Assembly (NCBI GenBank): GCA_024330965.1
Contig: JANDJL010000011.1
Coordinates: 1 to 64,000 of the forward strand
DNA from: Nitrospira sp.
GTDB taxonomy: Bacteria > Nitrospirota > Nitrospiria > Nitrospirales > Nitrospiraceae
Length of the DNA: 64,000 nt
Direction of reading: 5' to 3'
The notes beneath the pieces were generated by a model that saw nothing but the letters and a program-made list of their open reading frames with translations, searched no databases and was not told the DNA's origin. Shown here in pieces: positions 41,492 through 49,989 of this stretch. A program made the position numbers and the translations under genes. Within the stretch, counting starts at the first letter, position 1. Each line of letters begins with the position of its first letter.

Positions 41492-42403
41492 TCAAGTCTT
41501 TGCTTTTCTCTCTTCATTTTCGGAAATTTCCGACGTTGCACAGCGAAACCCTATGGTCTCATCTCGGAAGTCAGGCATCATTTTGCTTCGACTCGTAATG
41601 CGGATGTCGGCGCCGGTGGTCGTGTATCCTCCCCCTCGAAGCACCCGATAGGTCCCATACTCAGGACCTGTAGGGTCCTTGTCAGGTGAATCTCTATAAT
41701 ATGTTTCTTGGTACCAATCGGCGACCCATTCCATCACGTTGCCCGCTCCATCCATGACTCCATATGGGCTCTGGTCCGTTTTGAAACTGCCAACCGGAGC
41801 AGACACCTCGTATCCATCATGCACTCGAGCCCAGTTGGCGCCGTTGGCCAACCCGTTATTCCCCCAAGGCCAGAGCCTCCCGTCGCTACCGCGCATGGCC
41901 TTTTCCCACTCCGCCTCCGTCGGAAGACGCCTCCCCTTCCATCGGCAATATGCCTCTGCATCGTCCCAGGAAACGTACACGACCGGTTGATTAGGCCCCT
42001 TCATCTTTCCGCCGCTCTTGGCATACCGTGCCGGCAAACCCGGTTTTCGATGTCCGGTCGCCAGAACAAATTGCTGATATTGAGAATTAGTCACTTCGTA
42101 TCGATCGATGAAAAACTCTTCTAAATAAATTGTCCGTTGCGGTTGTTCGTCAAATCCTCCACTCTCGGTCCCACGAATAAACGGTCCGGCTGGAATCCTC
42201 ACCATCTCTTCTTCGATCGGCTCTTCTTTGGACACAGTGTCGGCCTCTGGTCCATCTATGGGGATCGCCTCTCCCGGAATCGCTCCCCCCAACGGCTCTT
42301 CATATGGCGTTAGTGTTGTACCCTTCATAATGCCCGCTATGGGAAGAGCGGCACAGACCAACACCACGATCAGAAACACGACTTTGAACTTTGTCTCGAG
42401 CAT
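41492..42403 (-). CDS. Membrane-anchored FGE-fold (SUMF1-like) protein, copy 1
   Basis: 303 residues from ATG 42403. One N-terminal helix (FKVVFLIVVLVCAALPIAGI), then the FGE/SUMF1 domain: EEMVRIPAGPFIRGTESGG, FFIDRYEVTNSQYQQF, VSWDDAEAYCRWKGRRLPTE, GVMDGAGNVMEWVADWYQET, VLRGGGY and ETIGFRCATSEI. The active-site cysteine pair of true formylglycine-generating enzymes (in the RGGSW...C...C region) is missing; SRSKMMPDFRDETIGFRC holds only the structural C-terminal Cys. So it is probably a structural or binding protein. It follows copy 2 by 7 bases, which makes them a pair. Position next to oxidase genes suggests a role in the respiratory complex. Confidence 0.82.
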   Translation of the reverse strand: MLETKFKVVFLIVVLVCAALPIAGIMKGTTLTPYEEPLGGAIPGEAIPIDGPEADTVSKEEPIEEEMVRIPAGPFIRGTESGGFDEQPQRTIYLEEFFIDRYEVTNSQYQQFVLATGHRKPGLPARYAKSGGKMKGPNQPVVYVSWDDAEAYCRWKGRRLPTEAEWEKAMRGSDGRLWPWGNNGLANGANWARVHDGYEVSAPVGSFKTDQSPYGVMDGAGNVMEWVADWYQETYYRDSPDKDPTGPEYGTYRVLRGGGYTTTGADIRITSRSKMMPDFRDETIGFRCATSEISENEERKAKT

Positions 42404-42410
42404 GCCCGCC

Positions 42411-43331
42411 TCATGGAGCAGCAACTGATCCGTTTTCTTGATCAACATCCGCTGCGCAACGGATTCCGATCGTGATATCCGCACGCCAGTGTTTTGCCGC
42501 AAATCGCTTGGAGAGTCTCGCATTATGCGCTGTTTCTCTCCATGATCCGCCGCGGACCACTTTGAGGTCGCCGTCCTCCGGCCCCTTGGGATCACGATAC
42601 GGAGACTTCTTGTAATAGTTCTCGTCGTACGAATCGGCGACCCACTCCGCAACATTGCCAGTCATATCATACAGTCCGTACGGACTCCGCCCCGTCTCAA
42701 ACGAACCGGGAGGAGCAAGATATTTATACCCGTCTTCGCTCCCATCCAAATTGGCGTGATCCGGAGCAAACTTATCGCCCCATGCGTACTTCCTCTTCCC
42801 CTCGCCGCGGCCTGCCTTTTCCCATTCCGCCTCCGTGGGAAGGCGCTTGCCGGCCCATTTACAATAGGCCGCCGCGTCGCTCCAAGAGACGCTCATGGCG
42901 GCAAACTCGGGTTGCAGCAGCTTAGATTGGTCGTCCTCAAACACTTCGATCCTCGGCATCGGGCGCTTCGTCATTTTGGCAAATCGCATATATTCCGCCT
43001 GCGTCACTTCCTTCAAATCAATATAGAATCCTTTTAAGAACACTTGATGTTCGGGGGCTTCGTCCGGATCACCGTCGTTGCTCCCCATAATGAACGGCCC
43101 CTCCGGGATATGGACCATTTCACGTCCTTCGTCGCCGATTTTTGTTTTGTACATCGAATAGTCTTGGGACATCGCTTTGGGCGCAGCCGCCTGAGTTTCG
43201 GATGCCACGGATTTCGCAAGTTCTTTGATCTTGTTCGCCTTATACGACTCATACACCAGCATGCCGATCAGTCCAAAAAACGACGCAAAGACAAAAATGA
43301 TCGACCCATACAACACGCCTCTATTTTCCAC
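42411..43331 (-). CDS. Membrane-anchored FGE-fold (SUMF1-like) protein, copy 2
   Basis: 306 residues. One helix (GSIIFVFASFFGLIGMLVY), a coiled linker (ESYKANKIKELAKSVASETQ), then the FGE domain: MVHIPEGPFIMGSNDGDPDE, FYIDLKEVTQAEYMRFA, VSWSDAAAYCKWAGKRLPTE, LYDMTGNVAEWVADSYDENY and KVVRGGSW. As in copy 1, the catalytic cysteine pair is missing (RLSKRFAAKHWRADITIGIR then CAA). Copies 1 and 2 share the same domain order and are adjacent, so arose by duplication. Periplasmic, N-anchored. It lies 17 bases downstream of the small glycine-rich membrane protein. Confidence 0.82.
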   Translation of the reverse strand: MENRGVLYGSIIFVFASFFGLIGMLVYESYKANKIKELAKSVASETQAAAPKAMSQDYSMYKTKIGDEGREMVHIPEGPFIMGSNDGDPDEAPEHQVFLKGFYIDLKEVTQAEYMRFAKMTKRPMPRIEVFEDDQSKLLQPEFAAMSVSWSDAAAYCKWAGKRLPTEAEWEKAGRGEGKRKYAWGDKFAPDHANLDGSEDGYKYLAPPGSFETGRSPYGLYDMTGNVAEWVADSYDENYYKKSPYRDPKGPEDGDLKVVRGGSWRETAHNARLSKRFAAKHWRADITIGIRCAADVDQENGSVAAP

Positions 43332-43348
43332 GCCATCTCCCCCGTCGT

Positions 43349-43732
43349 TTAGGGTTGCGGCGGCGACGGCTCCGTACGATCCGACGAGGCCTTCTTAGCC
43401 GCACGAAAATCCAGCAGCATCGACACTTGGACACCGAGGAATCCGCCCATCGCAGCACCAGCCCCCGCGCCTACCCAAACCCTCTCAACATCCGCTACCA
43501 ACCATGCCAGCGCCCCTCCCAGTAAAGTTCCCGTCATAATGCTCACAAGAAACCGGCGTCCACCCAAAAACCCAACGACACCGCCCAACAAGAGCCCCAC
43601 CAGAATGGCAAGGGGCAACGCTCCCCACCCCATGACCATCCCAATCAGAGTTCCGACGGTACCCATCACCGCCATCCCCAAAAGGATGTCCAGGATTGTC
43701 CCCATCGGCATCTCTCGGACTCGCTGATTCAT
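43349..43732 (-). CDS. Small Gly-rich membrane protein (glycine-zipper type)
   Basis: 127 residues with about four short hydrophobic segments rich in Gly and small residues: [58 protein letters not shown] and [20 protein letters not shown]. Such glycine-zipper sequences pack tightly in membranes or line oligomers. No named domain. It is between the DUF3047 protein (10-base gap) and FGE copy 2, all minus strand. Confidence 0.65.
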   Translation of the reverse strand: MNQRVREMPMGTILDILLGMAVMGTVGTLIGMVMGWGALPLAILVGLLLGGVVGFLGGRRFLVSIMTGTLLGGALAWLVADVERVWVGAGAGAAMGGFLGVQVSMLLDFRAAKKASSDRTEPSPPQP

Positions 43733-43742
43733 CGGTCTTAAC

Positions 43743-44405
43743 TCACTGTTTCATCTTTACCGGAAGCGCCATCAGCGGCCCGATGTCGATCTCGACACCG
43801 GGTCCCGCAACAATCGAGATTCCCCATGCCCTTGGCGCGGGCTCATGCCCATGAATCTTCTTGAAATCTTCATAGACGTTCACACGTTCCTCAAACCATT
43901 GTCCCAGCGCCGTGGTCCCGCTTCGGACCACGATCTCCGACCCACTGAACATCCCTCCCTCGGTGAGCGTGCCTTCGGGCTTCGAGGGACTCCAGACGTA
44001 TTTCGTGAAGACTGGAATAAACAGAAGATCGGTATCAAGCGAGGCATAGACGGCGGCGAGCGGTTCAGTCCCTGTCGGCGCCTTCAACAATCGCCATCGC
44101 CAAGTCAGGACCGGATAGGCTTTGGGATCCCAATCGATCTTCTTTTTTTTGATCCGTTGCCCCGCGTCCTTCGCTGACAAAAAGACGTCGCCGTTCTCCG
44201 ATTGAACTTTATAGGCCTCACGACCTTTTGACTTGCTCCGTTGGCTTTCGTGTTCCCAATGCGAAGGAAACCCGTCGGCATCTTTCATTTTGAAATCTTC
44301 CAAGATCAGGACTTGGTCTTCCGCCAGACCGAAATCAGGCCGGGAGACAAATCCGATCGCCACAAGAGCGATGATCATGGTTTGAATCGGCACCTTCCAT
44401 CGCAT
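43743..44405 (-). CDS. DUF3047-like periplasmic protein
   Basis: 220 residues from ATG 44405, behind GAGAGGGAGAGGGGGAAG. Signal peptide ([20 protein letters not shown]). The mature part has [40 protein letters not shown] and [20 protein letters not shown] with [20 protein letters not shown], which fits DUF3047, a beta-sandwich family of unknown role. A longer start at 44432 makes an ATGA overlap with the oxidase stop, but its codons are the ribosome site. Downstream of the second oxidase gene. Confidence 0.78.
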   Translation of the reverse strand: MRWKVPIQTMIIALVAIGFVSRPDFGLAEDQVLILEDFKMKDADGFPSHWEHESQRSKSKGREAYKVQSENGDVFLSAKDAGQRIKKKKIDWDPKAYPVLTWRWRLLKAPTGTEPLAAVYASLDTDLLFIPVFTKYVWSPSKPEGTLTEGGMFSGSEIVVRSGTTALGQWFEERVNVYEDFKKIHGHEPAPRAWGISIVAGPGVEIDIGPLMALPVKMKQ

Positions 44406-44431
44406 CAACTTCCCCCTCTCCCTCTCATTCA

Positions 44432-46309
44432 TCAGGTTTCATGCGAAGAGACCGGCGACAACAGCGGCGCATTCGTATTATGACGCTCTTCTCCCATTAC
44501 CGGTCGCCGACCCCATTGACACATCCAAAAGAGAACCAGCACCGCTCCCCAAAAGACCACCATGTTCAATGTCACCATTTTCGCGGCGAACGCCAGATCC
44601 GGAGTAAACGCCCAGGGCGACACGTCGGCCATCACTTCGCTCACGTGCCACGCCAATCGACCTGATGAGCGAATATAGCCCATCAGCCCCATCACCCAAC
44701 TGAAGGCCGCCGCCATTATAAACAGCACCACCATCCCACGCGCTGGAATGTTCCCCCATTGGATCGGCCCATGAACGATCGACCGCTTCAGCATGGCGCG
44801 ATTGATCAACAATCCGACGACAATGACCGTCAAGGTCGTGAAGGCTTGCGGCGCCGATAATCCCACTCGAATGTTCGCCGGCAGATAGAATCCATAAACG
44901 GACAGCCCCACGACATTTGCGAGACCGACCGCAAACAGTATCGCGATCACCACGTTGCCCGTTGTGACCCACGGCACCGTCATGGTCCGATTCGCCCGCC
45001 GCATATACAAGAAGCTGAGGGCCGTACAGAGGAGAATGACGTTGATGGCTCCATTCTTGGACGACATGACTCCATAGTTCCCAATAACCGGATGCTGCGC
45101 GCCACCCATCGCCTTCATCTCTCCCGCCGACATGAGCAGCGTATGAGGAGTCAACCAAATGAACAGCGCCAACAAGAGTCCCCCGAACACCAATTGATAG
45201 TAGGGTTGATATCGTTCCGCTCCCTTCAACCGTGCCATGCCTTGCCAGATGTAATAATTGATGCCCAGAAAGAGAGCCCCGATCAGCAACGCCTGCACGA
45301 CAAACATCCAGGTCAGCAGCCCTCCCATCATGGTCACGCCCATAGTCTGCCGAAATGCAAAAACCGACCGCATCAACCAATACCCGGCGATCGGCATGGG
45401 CACCAACGCGCATACCGTCACGACGAGAAAGACGTACCCCACCCAATCAAAATAGGCCCGTTCCTCGGTCGTCTTGGCGGTGAAGAACCGGTAACAGGCG
45501 TACGCCAACACGACCGCCCCTCCGGACATGATGTCGGCCAGAAACCGATGCACGTTGAGCGGATTCCAGAGGACGGAATGCAACAGATGCCACCCATTCC
45601 CAAGAAACCGACCTTGAGCATCCACGCCCGCCGGCGCCATCATGAATGCGGACCAGGCATTGGCCAACAGCAACAGAGCGGTCCCCACGATGTTCGTCGC
45701 AACCCCGATGGCCGCATGTATCCATTTCAGGCCCCGCTCGGTCATCCGATCCCAACTATAGTAATACAAGATCAGGAGCACGGACTCGATCACGAATACG
45801 GCGGCATAGGCCGGCATAAACGATTTGAAAGTTCCGCCCATGTAAGTCATGAAGCTCGGATAGAGCCCGATAAACATCGCGAGCATCAGACTTCCGATGA
45901 TGGCGGTCACGGAGAGCGCCAACACCGCCACCTTCGCCAGATCTCTTGCCAACCCGTCATACCGGAGCGACAACGCCGGCTTGGAGGTCATCAACCCCAG
46001 AAATTCCAGCAGGGCGCAAAAGAGCGGCAACGCCAACACGAATCCGCCGAAATACGTGTGCTGTTGGGTTACAAACCACACCAGGGCCCGGCTGTCGAAT
46101 GAGCCAATCTGCGGGTACGCCGTTTCGTGCGGGGCAGGCGCGGCGGGACCTTGCGGCACGCCGGGCGTGTTGAAATAGACGTCCAGCGACTCCTCAGCTA
46201 AGGAAGCCCCTTCCATACCGAGCCCCAACAAGACGACCAGGGCCGCGATGGCTCCCATCAGATCGAGCGCTCCCCATTTCTCTCGTCGCAAACGACCCCG
46301 AACGACCAT
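44432..46309 (-). CDS. Cytochrome bd-like terminal oxidase, large membrane subunit (paralogue B)
   Basis: 625 residues and about fourteen spans. The layout is the same as paralogue A: QQHTYFGGFVLALPLF, GWHLLHSVLWNPLNVHR, LTPHTLLMSAGEMKAMGGAQ then HPVIGNYGVMSSKNG, and GLMGYIRSSGRLAWHVSEVM. The N-terminal extension is different and shorter. There are no cytochrome c genes directly beside this copy; instead a DUF3047 protein and an unusual membrane protein flank it. The start at 46309 is one base after the stop of the gene at 46311, a tight coupling. The two oxidases may work at different oxygen levels or in different complexes; inferred. Confidence 0.8.
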   Translation of the reverse strand: MVVRGRLRREKWGALDLMGAIAALVVLLGLGMEGASLAEESLDVYFNTPGVPQGPAAPAPHETAYPQIGSFDSRALVWFVTQQHTYFGGFVLALPLFCALLEFLGLMTSKPALSLRYDGLARDLAKVAVLALSVTAIIGSLMLAMFIGLYPSFMTYMGGTFKSFMPAYAAVFVIESVLLILYYYSWDRMTERGLKWIHAAIGVATNIVGTALLLLANAWSAFMMAPAGVDAQGRFLGNGWHLLHSVLWNPLNVHRFLADIMSGGAVVLAYACYRFFTAKTTEERAYFDWVGYVFLVVTVCALVPMPIAGYWLMRSVFAFRQTMGVTMMGGLLTWMFVVQALLIGALFLGINYYIWQGMARLKGAERYQPYYQLVFGGLLLALFIWLTPHTLLMSAGEMKAMGGAQHPVIGNYGVMSSKNGAINVILLCTALSFLYMRRANRTMTVPWVTTGNVVIAILFAVGLANVVGLSVYGFYLPANIRVGLSAPQAFTTLTVIVVGLLINRAMLKRSIVHGPIQWGNIPARGMVVLFIMAAAFSWVMGLMGYIRSSGRLAWHVSEVMADVSPWAFTPDLAFAAKMVTLNMVVFWGAVLVLFWMCQWGRRPVMGEERHNTNAPLLSPVSSHET

Positions 46310-46310
46310 G

Positions 46311-47363
46311 CTACACCTTTGATCCAGGAACAGTCGGCATCGGCGTGCCCACATGTTTTGCTTTTCCAAGAATGCCCATCACAAAAGGACACCGAAGCAG
46401 GGCATCATCGATCTTTTGTCCTTGTTGTTCTTCAACGTGCCGGCGATACCCCAAATAGTATCCGTAGAGCGCCATGACTCCGCTCACAAAGGCCCCGATG
46501 GTAACGGAAAAACCGGGCGAGATGGTCGGCAGTTGCAATACAAACAGACCGACACCCATCGCGACCAAATAGTACGTGGACGAAAACGCAAGCCCCGGCC
46601 ACCACCAATACTTGAAGAGCTCGGAAAGACTCGTCGCGGCGAACCGCGCTGTCCATGAGGCTCGTCCGCTCAGACCGCCGAAATAGGCACACAAGGTGAT
46701 CGCGCCCCCCAGCAACGTCACGGCGAGCAATGGCACGATGACCGTCTGCTGCCCCATAACCACCTGATCGAGGGAAGCGGCTGCCGCACCGATCACCAAT
46801 CCGGCCGCTACCCAAGGACCGACCTGGACCGCGAAGCCCCTTATCATTGCTCGCAACGGTGCTCCGTCCGGGAATGTGGGAAACGGTTTTCCCATTGCGG
46901 CGATCCGACGCACATGGCCGATTTCGAACGCGTCCCGCGCAACCGACGTACAAGCGACCATGATCGCCATCATGGCAGGACCATCCGGATGGTGCAGGTA
47001 GTTGTACCCCACCATCCATAACAGCGCCAACACCAACAATGAGAGCTGCACGCCGTAGACCGCTCCGATCCAGAAAATCATCCAGGCGAGAACACGTCCG
47101 CCGTCTTGGCGGGCAATCACCGCCCAGGAGGCGGATCGCCCGATCCGATAGGCGAGCAGAGCCGTCGCCATTGCGATCAGACCGCTTAACGAAAGCAATA
47201 TCAGCGGCTCCGCGATCGGAACCAGGTGTTTGGCCATGCGATACACCACGAACGCGCCCAAGCCCGACACAAGCATGATCGTCCGTTTCCGCTTTCGGAC
47301 GGACTCCTCCGTCACAGCCAGGCTCAAACTGGGAAGCACCCGCAAGGCCATCCGATGCAACAT
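46311..47363 (-). CDS. Polytopic membrane protein beside oxidase B
   Basis: About 350 residues, eight to nine predicted spans (TIMLVSGLGAFVVYRMA, PLILLSLSGLIAMATALLAY, VLAWMIFWIGAVYGVQLSLL, LLAVTLLGGAITLCAYFGGL, SVTIGAFVSGVMALYGYYLG). No family is recognised. HHPDGPAMMAIMVACTSVAR carries polar residues in mid-membrane. The start at 47363 has GGTGGGGACAAG upstream; the frame remains open to 47621 but overlaps the PCP-reductase gene. Its stop is one base before the oxidase B start, so the two are probably a functional pair: possibly a second subunit. Uncertain. Confidence 0.6.
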   Translation of the reverse strand: MLHRMALRVLPSLSLAVTEESVRKRKRTIMLVSGLGAFVVYRMAKHLVPIAEPLILLSLSGLIAMATALLAYRIGRSASWAVIARQDGGRVLAWMIFWIGAVYGVQLSLLVLALLWMVGYNYLHHPDGPAMMAIMVACTSVARDAFEIGHVRRIAAMGKPFPTFPDGAPLRAMIRGFAVQVGPWVAAGLVIGAAAASLDQVVMGQQTVIVPLLAVTLLGGAITLCAYFGGLSGRASWTARFAATSLSELFKYWWWPGLAFSSTYYLVAMGVGLFVLQLPTISPGFSVTIGAFVSGVMALYGYYLGYRRHVEEQQGQKIDDALLRCPFVMGILGKAKHVGTPMPTVPGSKV

Positions 47364-47449
47364 CTTGTCCCCACCAAACGTGACGCCCAAGGAAAGAAGC
47401 AGCCCACCGGTCGCGCGGTCCTGCGCAACGTTCTCCGCTTCCCAGGTCC

Positions 47450-47944
47450 TTATGTCCTTTGAGCTCCCATTCCAAAATACTTCGCCTTGACCTCTTCCAT
47501 CAGCGACACGGTCACGACATTCATCCCTCGCTCGACCGCCGTGCGTTCCAGCTCGATCTTCGCCATCGCTCGCACAGCGGGCGGCACCTTCCCCAATCGC
47601 CGTTCCGCTTCCGGTTCCCACTCGATCCGTTCGTCGGACGGCGGGCGGAGCAGCGAATCATACGTAATAACCCTGGCATCTCGGGCCCTAGCCCATTCTT
47701 CCGCTTCCTGCCGAACAAGTGCCGCCAAGTAAGGCGGCATTCGGTCCAGCCGATGCAGTGCCTCGTCCGTCCACATCAATCGATCGACCAATCCACCGAC
47801 CTGCCCCGCCGGCACATCGACCCCTACCCTCAGCCCACAACCACGACATTCTGATCGAACAAACCACTGAGGTACCCCGCCTTCGCAAACCTGTTCCTCA
47901 ATCCCTTCCGTGTGCATCCACCGGCCGCACCCGCACGTCAACAT
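47450..47944 (-). CDS. Small protein with two PCP-reductase-type domains
   Basis: 164 residues. A Cys-rich head (CGCGRW..., CRGCG) is followed by two copies of a PCP_red-like motif: WTDEALHRLDRMPPYLAALV with RQEAEEWARARDARVITYDS, and WEPEAERRLGKVPPAVRAMA with KIELERTAVERGMNVVTVSL. The pattern W-x-x-E-A-x-x-R-L-x-x-(V/M)-P...A-x-x-x-x-x-x-V-(I/V)-T is the small PCP reductase domain known from the C-terminus of light-independent protochlorophyllide reductase subunit B and from stand-alone proteins. The four cysteines could bind zinc. There is no chlorophyll pathway here. It sits upstream of the oxidase B pair; role unknown. Confidence 0.72.
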   Translation of the reverse strand: MLTCGCGRWMHTEGIEEQVCEGGVPQWFVRSECRGCGLRVGVDVPAGQVGGLVDRLMWTDEALHRLDRMPPYLAALVRQEAEEWARARDARVITYDSLLRPPSDERIEWEPEAERRLGKVPPAVRAMAKIELERTAVERGMNVVTVSLMEEVKAKYFGMGAQRT

Positions 47945-48057
47945 TGCCCGTCACCCACAAACCCTTGCTCAGGAGATAGAAATTTCCATCGCTTCTCGAA
48001 CTCCAAACCCTTCGATCATCACGCACCGTTCCCTCCCCCACCCATCCCCATCCGACC

Positions 48058-48834
48058 TCATCCGATTTTCCCAGGATAGAGAATGTACAGCATCGTGTAC
48101 GTGAAGCTCCCAGTCACAAACAGCGCGCAGTAGATTACCATGGTGAACCGGCCGAGAGCTCGATGTCGCTGTGCTCCATCCGGCCACATTCGTTGAATCG
48201 CCATCTCCATCAGCAACACCACCGTAAAGATAAGCATAAACCCGATCCAGACACTGGACCTCCGGATTGAAAGACGATCCGTCATGTGTAAATAGAGAAG
48301 ATACGTTCCTATCATGCCGCCGACGGTGGTCCACAGCTTGGCAATCGCACCCCATGAAGCTTGCTTAGGCCCCGCTTTCAGCAGCCGTTTCCCGCCGACA
48401 AACGTCTGAACCCGAAAACCCAATACGATGAGGTAGACCGCCATGATAAGCCCGATGATGACGAGGGTAATATGAAGGATCAGCACGGGGACAAACACGT
48501 TGTCGTACAGCGCCTGCGATCCGCCGAATCCCTCTTTCCCCTCAAACGCCAAGACGCCGAGCTGACGAAACAGATAATAGGCCACGAAGAAACTGGCCAT
48601 GGAGACCATGCCGCCCAACATCAGCCAGTGGTGAGCGTTGCCATTGTGTCTTCGAGCCTGCAGCCATCCCAGGATAAAGAGCGTCGTGAAAAGCGTTGCC
48701 ATCAATTGGCTTAAATCCGCCCCCACCGTGGCGTGTGTGCCGAAGAACCCCGACTCCCGCAGCCAATCCATTGTCAGATCTTTCGCCCGCTGTCTCTGTT
48801 GAAAGCGCCTGACCGATTCGTTGTCACCTTGCAT
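48058..48834 (-). CDS. DUF420-like membrane protein
   Basis: 258 residues from ATG 48834 (an internal Met at 48771 is also possible). Six to seven spans: LMATLFTTLFILGWLQ, HWLMLGGMVSMASFFVAYYL, VLILHITLVIIGLIMAVYLI, GAIAKLWTTVGGMIGTYLLY, WIGFMLIFTVVLLMEMAI and TMVIYCALFVTGSFTYTMLY. His residues at helix ends (AHHW, ILHI) and RHRALGR follow the DUF420/CtaM pattern, a family tied to cytochrome oxidase assembly in some bacteria. Here it may help assemble the bd-like oxidases. The stop of the methyltransferase above is 9 bases away. Confidence 0.65.
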   Translation of the reverse strand: MQGDNESVRRFQQRQRAKDLTMDWLRESGFFGTHATVGADLSQLMATLFTTLFILGWLQARRHNGNAHHWLMLGGMVSMASFFVAYYLFRQLGVLAFEGKEGFGGSQALYDNVFVPVLILHITLVIIGLIMAVYLIVLGFRVQTFVGGKRLLKAGPKQASWGAIAKLWTTVGGMIGTYLLYLHMTDRLSIRRSSVWIGFMLIFTVVLLMEMAIQRMWPDGAQRHRALGRFTMVIYCALFVTGSFTYTMLYILYPGKIG

Positions 48835-48842
48835 GCCATGCG

Positions 48843-49832
48843 TCAGATCGCCTGCTTCTTGACGCCTTGGACGACGGCCGTTTGTTCCAACTCCGTAATA
48901 TCGGCAAACCCCGCCTTCGTCATCCATCTCACCGCATCACTGCATCGATAGCAACTCCCGGCCTGAGTGTTCACCAAGATGTGCACGGCAAACGCGGTTG
49001 TCCATGCGGGACCGGTCCCGGCCTCGTTGAGGAAGCGATCCTTGATGATCAACCGCCCTTGGGGAGTGAGATGCGCGAACACTTTTTTGACCAACGCTTC
49101 ATTCGCCTCATCGGTCTGATAATGCAATATGTCGGACATCAACACGACATCGTAGGGGCCGCCGAGAGGGTCCCGGTTAAAATCGCCGGGAAGCAGCGCA
49201 ATCCGCGAGGCCAACCCTCTCTCTTGTACAGCCTTCTCCGTCAGTCGAAGCGTAGTCGGAAGATCGAAAACCGTGGCGGTTAAATCGGGATAGACTTCAC
49301 AACATGCGATCGCGTTTGTCCCGACTCCTCCCCCTAAATCAAGTAGATGCACGGCTCCGTTCAATTTTAGGCGTCTTGCCAATTCGGGACCGCTCTGCCG
49401 ACCTATTCGATCCAAAACGGCCAAGACATTGCTGGCTAATTCGGGATCGGTCTCGAAGACGTGTCGATCGACCGCCCGCCTTCCCGTGCGAACGGTTTCT
49501 TCCAACTTGCCCCACTTGTTCCATTCCGCATCATGGAGCAGCAGCAAATGCCCCACATAGTGGGGCGACCGTTTAACAAGATGTTTGGCCGCAACTGACG
49601 AATTGCCGTACCGATCGCCTTCTTTCGTCAGTAATTTCATGGCCACAAGGGCGTTCAGCAAGAGGCGGAGCGTTGGTTCATGGGCGTGGATCCGGCTTGC
49701 GACTTCACCGGCGGTTTGGGGCGTGCCGTCCAGCGCGGAAAACACGTCCAGCGTCACAGCGGTCAATAAAATCTTTGTTTCCCAGTAGTAGCCGAGTTGA
49801 AAAAGCTCGGCGAGCGAAAGCTCCCGTGACAC
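48843..49832 (-). CDS. SAM-dependent O-methyltransferase (plant-type family 2 fold)
   Basis: 329 residues. An N-terminal winged-helix dimerisation domain (DVFSALDGTPQTAGEVASRI, LRLLLNALVAMKLLTKEGDR) is followed by the Rossmann methyltransferase with motif I VHLLDLGGGVGTNAIACCEV, motif II TVFDLPTTLRLTEKAV, GDFNRDPLGGPYDVVLMSDI and motif LLHYQTDE. It resembles acetylserotonin/caffeate O-methyltransferase-like proteins that in bacteria act on quinone or secondary metabolites. It is co-directional and 9 bases upstream of the DUF420 protein. A role in quinone or haem modification is possible, not shown. Confidence 0.85.
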   Translation of the reverse strand: MSRELSLAELFQLGYYWETKILLTAVTLDVFSALDGTPQTAGEVASRIHAHEPTLRLLLNALVAMKLLTKEGDRYGNSSVAAKHLVKRSPHYVGHLLLLHDAEWNKWGKLEETVRTGRRAVDRHVFETDPELASNVLAVLDRIGRQSGPELARRLKLNGAVHLLDLGGGVGTNAIACCEVYPDLTATVFDLPTTLRLTEKAVQERGLASRIALLPGDFNRDPLGGPYDVVLMSDILHYQTDEANEALVKKVFAHLTPQGRLIIKDRFLNEAGTGPAWTTAFAVHILVNTQAGSCYRCSDAVRWMTKAGFADITELEQTAVVQGVKKQAI

Positions 49833-49932
49833 ACGACTCCCCTGTCATTGAACAACTCAGAAAGAGAGGATCTTACCGAGACTGGAAATTGAAAGGCAAG
49901 GAGCGGAGGGAACTGATTCCCCGCAAAAACAC

Positions 49933-49961
49933 GAAAGGCAGCGGTTTACCCGCTGCCTTTC
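49933..49961 (-). terminator. Rho-independent terminator after the cupredoxin-like gene
   Basis: On the minus strand GAAAGGCAGCGG, a five-base loop, CCGCTGCCTTTC, then GTGTTTTTG. A perfect 12-bp stem 28 bases after the gene's stop at 49990. Confidence 0.8.
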
Positions 49962-49989
49962 ACGAGATCAGTCAGATGAAAGAACTCGT

